Assembly (NCBI GenBank): GCA_018267625.1
Contig: JAFDYC010000076.1
Coordinates: 1-57,674 of the forward strand
Length of the DNA stretch: 57,674 bases
Origin: Bacteroidota bacterium
Lineage (GTDB): Bacteria > Bacteroidota > Bacteroidia > Chitinophagales > Chitinophagaceae
Reading direction: 5' to 3'
In this document: positions 34,886 through 42,401 of the stretch, in pieces
Layout: every line of letters starts with the position of its first letter
How positions within the stretch are numbered: the stretch's first letter is position 1
Position numbers and translations under genes: made by a program
The notes under the pieces: model-generated
The model's database searches: none
The model's input: the letters and a program-made list of their open reading frames with translations, nothing else
Told to the model about the DNA's origin: nothing

Positions 34886-36274
34886 ATGAATTGGGAATCG
34901 CTCTATTCTACCCGCCGTAGTGGCGACAAACCTCGCCAGGAGGCCAATCCGGATACCGCTCGCAATTCGTTCATCCGCGATTACGACCGAATCATTTTTT
35001 CTTCCGCTTTTAGGAGGTTGCAAAACAAAACGCAAGTCTTCCCGCTGCCCGGTGCTGTCTTTGTCCACAACCGACTAACTCATTCGCTGGAGGTAGCTTC
35101 CGTAGGGCGTTCATTGGGTAAATCTGTGGGCGATGCTTTGGCTGGAAAAAGGTTTAGAAACGAGGAACCTCATGCTTCATTTTACCGCCATGAGCTACAT
35201 TCTGTCATCGCCTCTGCCTGCCTCGCGCACGACATTGGCAACCCGCCTTTTGGTCATTCGGGGGAAGATGCCATCCGCAGTTTTTTCCTGGAATTGCCGC
35301 CCCAGCAACGCCGCCAACTAGAAGACCAACTCAGCCCCAACCAGCTCGCCGATTTTGATCGCTTCGAAGGGAACGCAAACGCCTTCCGTACACTCACGCA
35401 TCACTTCAACGAAAGCGAGCCCGGCGGCTATAAACTCACATACGCCACCCTGGCCAGCATCGTAAAATATCCCTGCATCTCTGCTGAAGGGTTCAACAAA
35501 AAAACAGGGAGGATTTCATTGAAAAAAAGTGGCTTCTTCGATACGGAACGGGAGTGCTTCCGCCAGCTATCTGAAACTCTGAACATCCCCGGCCTGCCCG
35601 GATTTCAGGATGCCTGGGCACGCCACCCTTTTGTCTTTCTGGTGGAAGCTGCCGACGATGTTTGCTACCGCATCATAGACCTGGAAGACACCCATCGGCT
35701 GGGCATCCTCTCCTTACAAGGATTCAAGGACCTGTTTCTTCCATTTTTTGAACAGGAACAGACGCCCTACAACTCGCTGGATTATCTGCAGCAAAAGCTC
35801 CACACGATTAAAGACGAAAACCAGCAAGTGCAATTCATCCGGGCCAAATGGATCGGGCTGATGGTGCACAAGCTTTCTCAAGTTTTCCAGGAACGGGAAG
35901 CCGAGTTGCTGGCAGGCAGCCTGGAACATTCCCTTACCGACTGCCTGACTGAAGACATACAGCAATTGCTGCGACGTGTAGGCGACTATTCTACCGAACA
36001 TGTCTATCGGAACAAAGCCGTACTGGAAATAGAAGTTGCGGGCTTTCACATCATGGGAGGCTTGCTGCGGGCCTTTACTGATGCCGTGATGCAACCGAAG
36101 CTGCAACGTTCCCAAAAGCTCCTTGACCTGATGCCACGCCAGTTCCCTGTGCAGAGCGGCTCGCTTTATTTGGATTTGCAATCCGTCGTGGATTTCATCG
36201 CCGGCATGACAGACCTTTATGCCCTCGATCTCTACCGGAAAATAACCGGTATTTCCATCCCCGAACTGCGATGA
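34886..36274 (+). CDS. dgt: dGTP triphosphohydrolase
   Basis: The 462-residue enzyme hydrolyses dGTP (or other dNTPs) to the nucleoside and triphosphate. The HD-domain metal ligands are visible: His66 in NRLTHSLEVASVG, then His115-Asp116 in CLAHDIGNPPFGHSGEDA, with the later Asp in LVEAADDVCYRIIDLED. The N-terminal SAFRRLQNKTQVFP is the family's conserved loop. It leads a run dgt-queA-nadC-kinase in which the queA start overlaps its stop by four bases. Confidence 0.95.
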   Translation: MNWESLYSTRRSGDKPRQEANPDTARNSFIRDYDRIIFSSAFRRLQNKTQVFPLPGAVFVHNRLTHSLEVASVGRSLGKSVGDALAGKRFRNEEPHASFYRHELHSVIASACLAHDIGNPPFGHSGEDAIRSFFLELPPQQRRQLEDQLSPNQLADFDRFEGNANAFRTLTHHFNESEPGGYKLTYATLASIVKYPCISAEGFNKKTGRISLKKSGFFDTERECFRQLSETLNIPGLPGFQDAWARHPFVFLVEAADDVCYRIIDLEDTHRLGILSLQGFKDLFLPFFEQEQTPYNSLDYLQQKLHTIKDENQQVQFIRAKWIGLMVHKLSQVFQEREAELLAGSLEHSLTDCLTEDIQQLLRRVGDYSTEHVYRNKAVLEIEVAGFHIMGGLLRAFTDAVMQPKLQRSQKLLDLMPRQFPVQSGSLYLDLQSVVDFIAGMTDLYALDLYRKITGISIPELR

Positions 36275-37500
36275 AGCCTGACCCGCGTAACCTGCGCATC
36301 TCTGACTACAGCTATGAACTTCCCGATGAACGAATAGCACGATACCCGCTGCCCCGGCGCGACGAAGCCAAACTGCTCATCTGCCGGGATGGCGAATTGA
36401 GTGAATCCATTTTCAAGGATTTCGCGCAGCAAATTCCTGAGTCCGCAACCTTAGTGCTCAACAATGCCAAAGTGGTTCGGGCGCGGTTGCAGTTTCAAAA
36501 GCCCAGTGGCGGACTGATTGAAATTTTCTGCTTAGAACCCGATGCCCGTTATCCTGATATCAGCACGGCACTGGCCCAATCCGGTGAAGTGCATTGGCAG
36601 TGCCTCGTCGGCGGAGCAGCACGCTGGAAGGCCGGAACCCGGCTCCGATTACAAAGTGATGCTATCTGGGTAGAAGCAGAAATGACGGCCCGAAACCCAT
36701 CCGATTTCAGTATTCATTTTCGCTGGGAACCGGCACACACAAGCTGGGCTGAAGTGCTGGAAAAAGCGGGCGAAATCCCTCTGCCTCCCTACCTGCATCG
36801 TGATGCCGAATTGCGCGATACCGACGATTACCAAACCTTATTTGCGCAACACGAAGGCAGTGTGGCCGCACCCACCGCGTCACTACACTTCACTCAAGAA
36901 GTGCTTGACAAACTGGCTGCAAAAAAAATCCGAAGCACACAACTCACCTTGCACGTAGGTGCCGGCACCTTCATGCCCGTCAAGAGCGAAATGACCGGCG
37001 CACATGAGATGCACGGCGAATGGATTGAAATCAGTTCACAAACAATAGATACCCTGATTGAAGCGAACAAAGGACCTGTGGTAGCTGCCGGCACTACTTC
37101 ACTACGAAGCCTGGAAAGCCTTTACTGGCTTGGCTGCAAGACAATATCCGATCCTGAAATTTCCTTCCGGGAATTGAAGCTGAAACAATGGGAGGCATAC
37201 GACATGAGCATCCGGCTGAGCCGCCTGGAAGCCTTGAAGGCACTCCGGCAATGGATGACCCGGCAGAATCTCAGTCGGCTCATCACCCGTACCGAATTAC
37301 TGATTGCCCCAGGTTATTCGTTCCAGATGACCGATGCTCTGCTGACCAATTTTCATCAACCACGCAGCACCTTACTGCTCTTAGTGGCTGCCTTTATCGG
37401 CGAACCATGGAAGCAGGTTTATGATTATGCCCTGGCCCACGACTTTCGCTTCCTGAGCTATGGTGATGCCAGCCTGCTTTGGAGAAAAGAACTTCCATAA
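36271..37500 (+). CDS. queA: S-adenosylmethionine:tRNA ribosyltransferase-isomerase
   Basis: QueA adds the ribose-derived ring of SAM to preQ1-modified tRNA, giving epoxyqueuosine. Typical stretches include YELPDERIARYPLPRRDEAKL at the N-terminus, EIPLPPYLHRDAELRDTDDY, GSVAAPTASLHFT, LHVGAGTFMPVK and TNFHQPRSTLLLLVAAF near the end. At 409 residues it is somewhat longer than many QueA proteins. Its ATG overlaps the dgt TGA (ATGA), so the two genes are translationally coupled. Confidence 0.95.
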   Translation: MKPDPRNLRISDYSYELPDERIARYPLPRRDEAKLLICRDGELSESIFKDFAQQIPESATLVLNNAKVVRARLQFQKPSGGLIEIFCLEPDARYPDISTALAQSGEVHWQCLVGGAARWKAGTRLRLQSDAIWVEAEMTARNPSDFSIHFRWEPAHTSWAEVLEKAGEIPLPPYLHRDAELRDTDDYQTLFAQHEGSVAAPTASLHFTQEVLDKLAAKKIRSTQLTLHVGAGTFMPVKSEMTGAHEMHGEWIEISSQTIDTLIEANKGPVVAAGTTSLRSLESLYWLGCKTISDPEISFRELKLKQWEAYDMSIRLSRLEALKALRQWMTRQNLSRLITRTELLIAPGYSFQMTDALLTNFHQPRSTLLLLVAAFIGEPWKQVYDYALAHDFRFLSYGDASLLWRKELP

Positions 37501-37552
37501 CACCTTTGCCGACCTATTTCAACTTCAATTTTTCAAAAAAAATCGTTCCGTC

Positions 37553-38389
37553 TTGAACCGTATCGAATTCATCCAAGCAGCACTGGCCGAAGACCTGGGT
37601 CAGGGCGACGATTATTCCAGCTTAGCTTCCATTCCGGCAACAGCCCGCGGGAAAGCTGCTCTTAAGATTAAAGAAGAAGGCATCCTGGCCGGTGTGGCTC
37701 TGGCTCAGGAAATCTTCCGGCAGCTTGAACCGGAAGCAAGCATACAGGTGATGAAGCAAGATGGCGAACCTATGTATAGGGGTGAAACCGCTTTTGAAGT
37801 GACCGCACATGTTCATACCATTCTTAAAGCCGAACGCCTCGCACTGAATTGCATGCAACGCATGAGCGGCATCGCAACCCTCACGGCCCGTTATGTTGAA
37901 AAGCTGAAAGGCTATAAGACGAAAATCCTCGACACTCGTAAAACAACCCCGCTCTTTCGTGCCTGGGAAAAAGAAGCTGTTCGCATCGGCGGAGGCTTCA
38001 ACCACCGCATGGGACTTTACGACATGGTGATGCTTAAAGACAACCATATTGACTATGCAGGAGGCATTCGAAACGCCATCCTTCAGACCAATGATTACCT
38101 GCGCAACCACCATCTGGATTTGAATATCGAAATCGAGACCCGTAGTCTGGCAGATGTGCAGGAAGTGCTGGCTACCGGACAGGTACACCGCATCATGCTG
38201 GACAATTTTCAGGCTCAGGACATAGAAGCTGCAGTGCGGCTCATTGACGGGAAATATGAGACCGAAGCTTCCGGCGGCATCACCCTCGACAACATTGTGG
38301 ACTATGCCCGGGGTGGTGTGGACTATATCTCTGTTGGGGCCATTATCCATCATGCCGTCAGCCTGGACCTCAGCCTGAAGGCAATCTGA
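37553..38389 (+). CDS. nadC: Nicotinate-nucleotide diphosphorylase (carboxylating)
   Basis: The 278-residue enzyme makes nicotinate mononucleotide from quinolinate and PRPP in NAD synthesis. Visible motifs are AEDLGQGDDYSS near the N-terminus, LNCMQRMSGIATLT, the substrate-binding TRKTTPLFRAWEKEAVRIGGG, HRMGLYDMVMLKDNH and SGGITLDNI near the end. The start is TTG at 37553, 52 bases after the queA stop; the longer frame to ATG 37460 would overlap queA and has no conserved N-terminus. The quinolinate synthase gene nadA is not in the window. Confidence 0.93.
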   Translation: MNRIEFIQAALAEDLGQGDDYSSLASIPATARGKAALKIKEEGILAGVALAQEIFRQLEPEASIQVMKQDGEPMYRGETAFEVTAHVHTILKAERLALNCMQRMSGIATLTARYVEKLKGYKTKILDTRKTTPLFRAWEKEAVRIGGGFNHRMGLYDMVMLKDNHIDYAGGIRNAILQTNDYLRNHHLDLNIEIETRSLADVQEVLATGQVHRIMLDNFQAQDIEAAVRLIDGKYETEASGGITLDNIVDYARGGVDYISVGAIIHHAVSLDLSLKAI

Positions 38390-38400
38390 ATTATTCGTGC

Positions 38401-39267
38401 ATGAAACTCTGTTTCATCATCAATCCACGGGCAGGCACAGAAGGTGTTTCGGCAATTCAGGCCGCGATAGACAAAGGCATAAATGCGCAGCTTCATACCG
38501 TGATGCTGCAATACACAACCCATGCCGGTCATGGAACGGAGCTGGCCCGGGCGGCAGTGGCGGCAGGCTGCGAAGTAGTGGTAGCCGTTGGGGGCGATGG
38601 TTCGGTACGCGATGTTGCCAAAGGGGTTCTGGGAATGGATTGTGCATTGGGCATCTTACCCAGGGGCTCGGGTAACGGATTGGCTCGAAGCCTTGGTATC
38701 CCACTGAAAACAGACGAGGCTCTTCAGCGAATCAATAGTGGAAATCTTCGCCGGATTGATGTCGGCTTCGCAAATGACGAACTCTTTCTTTCTAATGCCG
38801 GCGTAGGCTTTGATGCACTCATTGCGAGTGCATTTTCGCAGAGCAAACGCCGCGGATTAAAGGCCTATTCCTGGCTCGTGGCAAAAAATCTCTGGCAATT
38901 CCGGGCACCCGTTTGGCAACTCAGGGCTCATGGAAAAACCTGGGAGGAGCAAGCCTTTATTATCAACGTAGCCAATGGCAATCAGCTTGGCTACAACTTT
39001 AAAATTGCACCCCAGGCCCGGCCCGATGATGGCTGGTTAGTGCTAACGATCATTAAAAAATTCCCCAAGGCATTGGGTGGCGGGATTGCCTGGCGTGCAT
39101 TTCGGGGCAACATGCAGGGAAGCCGGTATGTGCAACACCTGCGCATTCAGGAACTGGTTATTTCTCATCCGGAATTGAAGCTCATGCAGACGGACGGAGA
39201 TGCACATCCCTGCAGCAACAAGCTTTCGATTCGTGTGTCAGCCCAGGCGCTGAACATCATTTGCTGA
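38401..39267 (+). CDS. Diacylglycerol/lipid kinase family protein
   Basis: The 288-residue protein belongs to the DAGK catalytic family that includes YegS and sphingosine kinases. It shows the N-terminal CFIINPRAGTEG, the nucleotide loop VVAVGGDGSVRDVAKG and ILPRGSGNGLARSLG. The C-terminal half holds the lipid-binding beta barrel. Such enzymes phosphorylate diacylglycerol or a related lipid at the membrane. The gene starts 11 bases after the nadC stop, so it is likely the last member of the dgt-queA-nadC run. Confidence 0.92.
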   Translation: MKLCFIINPRAGTEGVSAIQAAIDKGINAQLHTVMLQYTTHAGHGTELARAAVAAGCEVVVAVGGDGSVRDVAKGVLGMDCALGILPRGSGNGLARSLGIPLKTDEALQRINSGNLRRIDVGFANDELFLSNAGVGFDALIASAFSQSKRRGLKAYSWLVAKNLWQFRAPVWQLRAHGKTWEEQAFIINVANGNQLGYNFKIAPQARPDDGWLVLTIIKKFPKALGGGIAWRAFRGNMQGSRYVQHLRIQELVISHPELKLMQTDGDAHPCSNKLSIRVSAQALNIIC

Positions 39268-39307
39268 TTGTGTGTGGCTCGGTCTTGAGTCAAACATTGC
39301 AACGAAA

Positions 39308-40447
39308 TTATTTCAGCAAAAAATTGGCGATGACCGGGTCATGATCGCTCAGCTTCGTCTGAGGGCTATCATAGCCGAGGATCTGGAATGCAGAATCGTT
39401 GTGGAAGATGAAATCAATGCGCAGGGTAGGAGCCAGCATGTTGTAAGTCGCTCCCAAGCCGAATCCTTTTTGCGTAAATGCATCCTGTAGATTCCCCTTC
39501 ATTCGGGTGTAGGCATAGGAGCCAGGCAAGTCGTTGAAATCACCACAAAGAATGACAGGCAAAGGGCTGCGGGTAATAATGGCGGCTGCTTTGTCTGCTT
39601 GAGCGGAACGTTTCACATACGCATCAGCGAAACGATAAGCTAGAGAACGGGATCGTTCTATGGCCAGGGAACTATCCCGATTCCCCACTTCGCTGAGGTA
39701 GCGTTTTTCAGTATCGCTGAGCAGGAATGATTGCAGATGGGTGCAGAACAAACGAAACTGTTTGCCATCCGGTAAGGCAATATCCGCCTTGCTGAGCAAG
39801 ACATCTTGCTGTCCATCGCTGCGGGTATGCAAGGGGAAGACCTGGAAATCCTTCAAAGGATACTTGCTGAAAATGGCAATGCCTAGAAAGATTTTTGTAC
39901 CGAGGGTGTTGTCATATCGGAAGCGAAATTCTTTGTAGCCACATTCCCTCATGATGCGGGAGCTATAAGGTTTCAGGGCATTGAGGTAGGAAGTGTAATA
40001 TTCATAGAGGCAGATCACGTCCGGCGATTCCCGACGGATGAATCGGATGATGTCGTCATCAGCATAGCGATTGTGCGGGCGGTCGAAAATGCCTAAGCCA
40101 TGCACATTCCAGCTCAAGACTTTCAGTTTGCCGGCACCGCTGTCTAAATCCTGGTGGACGAATGGATGAAATCCAATCAATACCAGGATGAGCTTGTAAG
40201 AAAGCCCCATAGCCAGCAAGGGCAGAAACAGAGGCCATTTTTTTCGGGAAAGAAAGAGCCAGCAAAGGGCAAGTAAGAGGTTGGCAAAAATGGCATAAGG
40301 CGCCGTCAGGCTAAAGAGTGCCAGATACCGAAAGTGTTGTGGGGAAATGAAAGAAGCTGCCGCGCAACATAGAAGCCATACGGCTGCGATGATAGTCAGC
40401 ACCAGGAACAAGTAGCGCAGGAGCCGGCGGAAAAGCACTGCTATCAA
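39308..40447 (-). CDS. Membrane-anchored endonuclease/exonuclease/phosphatase-family protein
   Basis: The 379-residue protein has about three hydrophobic helices in its first 100 residues, then a cytoplasmic or periplasmic EEP domain. Visible EEP motifs are VLSWNVHGLGIFD, VICLYEYYT in place of the usual QE, PVILCGDFNDLP and the final KLSDHDPVIANF. The substrate may be a phospholipid, inositol phosphate or nucleic acid. It overlaps the stop of the degenerate rhomboid by four bases (ATGA), so the genes are coupled. Confidence 0.87.
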   Translation of the reverse strand: MIAVLFRRLLRYLFLVLTIIAAVWLLCCAAASFISPQHFRYLALFSLTAPYAIFANLLLALCWLFLSRKKWPLFLPLLAMGLSYKLILVLIGFHPFVHQDLDSGAGKLKVLSWNVHGLGIFDRPHNRYADDDIIRFIRRESPDVICLYEYYTSYLNALKPYSSRIMRECGYKEFRFRYDNTLGTKIFLGIAIFSKYPLKDFQVFPLHTRSDGQQDVLLSKADIALPDGKQFRLFCTHLQSFLLSDTEKRYLSEVGNRDSSLAIERSRSLAYRFADAYVKRSAQADKAAAIITRSPLPVILCGDFNDLPGSYAYTRMKGNLQDAFTQKGFGLGATYNMLAPTLRIDFIFHNDSAFQILGYDSPQTKLSDHDPVIANFLLK

Positions 40448-41328
40448 TCTTGATTTTGCTTGCTGGCACGCATGAGGGTTTCGCGTTCTTCAGCGCTGAG
40501 AGAAGTATAGCCTCGTTGGTTAATCTTATCCAGAATCTCATCCACTTTCCGGTCAGTCAGTTCTTCCTGCTGCTTCCCGGTTATCCGCATTATTTCTTTG
40601 CGGCGGCCCGGCCGGGGCTTGAAATCATCTGGTGTTGCCGACTCGTTGATTTTATCTAACAAGGAATAAAACCAGGCTCCGGGCTGATAGCCAAGCTGCA
40701 AAAATTTCATGCTCAAATAGCCTGCGAGTAAGCCTCCTAAACACAACAACAGCAAAGGCAGGAAGGCATAATGCACCAAGCCATTCAATGCCACAAAAAT
40801 GCCGACTACTACCATCAGCGGAATGCTGAAATGTTCTCCAATATAAAAACGGTATTTCGGAGCCAGCGTTACGGTAGCCGCAGCCAGGGCCATGATGCCT
40901 GCATTAGCCGTCAGCAAAGACATTGGGGGCACATGCAATCCCGGGATATACCAGGTGAGCACATAGAAAATGCCGCCCAGCAATTGCCCGTAAATGAAGG
41001 TGGGAATCACCTGCCGGTAGCCGACCAGATTTTGCACCACATTCCCGAAGCAATACAGCCACAACATATTAGTGAGCCATTCCCAAAAGCTATGATGCGC
41101 CCAGCCATAGGTCAGTAAGGTCCAGGGATGACGGGTGAACCCTTCGAAAGGTTGCAAGGCAGTATAGGCATCCACCATGGAGGTAGCCACCACAGCCTGC
41201 CGGCCAAAGACAATGAGCCCCACCCGAACACAATGGTACATGATGAAGCCCGCGCTGGTCGCTACGATGAGCTGCAAAACGGCATTCTGGTTATATCCTG
41301 GGATAGGTAATCGCTGTCGGTAATTCAT
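40444..41328 (-). CDS. Rhomboid-fold protein lacking catalytic residues
   Basis: The 294-residue protein has the six-helix rhomboid core plus a C-terminal soluble tail of about 90 residues (PRPGRRKEIMRITGK and a short helical region). The catalytic Ser motif GxSG/GASAG is replaced by LLTANAGIMAL (Asn142 where Ser is expected), the helix-6 His by Cys196 in LLLLCLGGLLAG, and the helix-2 His by Glu83 in EWLTNMLWL. The fold is kept but the protease chemistry is not. It probably acts as an inactive partner or membrane-protein chaperone. It sits 38 bases after the active rhomboid gene and is coupled to the EEP gene. Confidence 0.85.
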   Translation of the reverse strand: MNYRQRLPIPGYNQNAVLQLIVATSAGFIMYHCVRVGLIVFGRQAVVATSMVDAYTALQPFEGFTRHPWTLLTYGWAHHSFWEWLTNMLWLYCFGNVVQNLVGYRQVIPTFIYGQLLGGIFYVLTWYIPGLHVPPMSLLTANAGIMALAAATVTLAPKYRFYIGEHFSIPLMVVVGIFVALNGLVHYAFLPLLLLCLGGLLAGYLSMKFLQLGYQPGAWFYSLLDKINESATPDDFKPRPGRRKEIMRITGKQQEELTDRKVDEILDKINQRGYTSLSAEERETLMRASKQNQD

Positions 41329-41366
41329 AACAATTTCGGGTTTCTGCTCAGCTTCTTAAAGGTACT

Positions 41367-42263
41367 TCAAAAGTTACGGCCTCCATATCGGTAGCGCCAA
41401 AGTTTCAGCAACAGAAAGGCAAAGAGCATTCCGCCCAAATGCGCAAAGTGGGCTACGTTATCGCCTGCCGTATTGCGGATGCCGGAATACAGTTCCAGCA
41501 CGGCATATCCAATCACAAACCATTTGGCCTTGATGGGAATGGGTGGAAACAATAGCATCAGCTCCAGGTTGGGGAACAGGAAGCCAAAGGCAAACAGCAC
41601 CCCGAAAACGGCCCCACTGGCACCTACGGTAGCTTCATCCAGAAAACCATCCACATGCACGCCCGCAGCATCTTTTGCTCCATAGATATATTCATGAAGA
41701 AACTGAGTGGCAAACTTGGGGTACGAACTGTTTCCCGGTGCGTTAGACCAGTCATTATATAACGATTGAAGCCGGTCCAGAATGCGCCCATCCACACCGC
41801 GAGGAGGATGATGGCGAATAAACAGCTCAAACTGTGCGAGGCTGGGGTTGGCGAGGAAATCCTGAAAACCATGAACGACCGGTTCGTATTGCAAGGACAA
41901 GACCGCAAGGTGGCATAAGGCTGCACCCAGGCCACATACGAAATAGAAAATCAGAAATCGTTTTGGCCCCCAACTGTTTTCCAGTATGGAACCAAACATC
42001 CATAGGGCAAACATGTTGGAGCCAATGTGCAGAAAGGTCATTTGCAGGCTGCGCGGGTCGCCATGCATAAACAGGTGTGTAATAACCTGCCAGGGGCGAA
42101 ACAAGTCTGAACGGAAATAGTGCAGACCGAGATAATCCGCAAGCTGAATATGAAAGGAACTCCATAACACTTGCTGGATGACGACTAACAGCACATTAAT
42201 GATAATCAGGTTCTTCACCACAGGGGGCAACACCTGATAGCGCCGGGGGCGAGTGTCATACAT
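41367..42263 (-). CDS. Rhomboid intramembrane serine protease
   Basis: The 298-residue membrane protein is a rhomboid with all catalytic residues: Ser216 in ATVGASGAVFGVLF, His275 in NVAHFAHLGGML and the helix-2 His79 in TFLHIGSNMFALWMFG. Rhomboids cleave transmembrane substrates within the bilayer. An insertion of about 80 residues (around 125-205, with RHHPPRGVDGRILDR) lies between helices 3 and 4. It is the first gene of an operon with the degenerate rhomboid and the EEP gene. No substrate can be suggested from the sequence. Confidence 0.93.
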   Translation of the reverse strand: MYDTRPRRYQVLPPVVKNLIIINVLLVVIQQVLWSSFHIQLADYLGLHYFRSDLFRPWQVITHLFMHGDPRSLQMTFLHIGSNMFALWMFGSILENSWGPKRFLIFYFVCGLGAALCHLAVLSLQYEPVVHGFQDFLANPSLAQFELFIRHHPPRGVDGRILDRLQSLYNDWSNAPGNSSYPKFATQFLHEYIYGAKDAAGVHVDGFLDEATVGASGAVFGVLFAFGFLFPNLELMLLFPPIPIKAKWFVIGYAVLELYSGIRNTAGDNVAHFAHLGGMLFAFLLLKLWRYRYGGRNF

Positions 42264-42359
42264 ACGGGGCGCAAAGTTTAATCAAAAGCCGGCACCGGCA
42301 GGAGGCTGATTTGGGGGAATGCAAATGCTATAAATACCGGAACCGGCAGGCAATTACTT

Positions 42360-42367
42360 TAATTTTG
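42360..42367 (+). promoter_or_regulatory. Bacteroidota -7 promoter element of gcvP
   Basis: TAATTTTG is an exact TANNTTTG match 34 bases before the gcvP ATG. No TTTG is seen at -33. Transcription would start about 42374, leaving a leader of about 28 bases. Confidence 0.55.
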
Positions 42368-42401
42368 CGCCACTTTTTAAAGCTCTTATTACGGCCAAAC
42401 C

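Noticed and set aside
37622..38353. 243-codon antisense open frame opposite nadC
   Set aside because: Fully contained in nadC with no recognisable domain.
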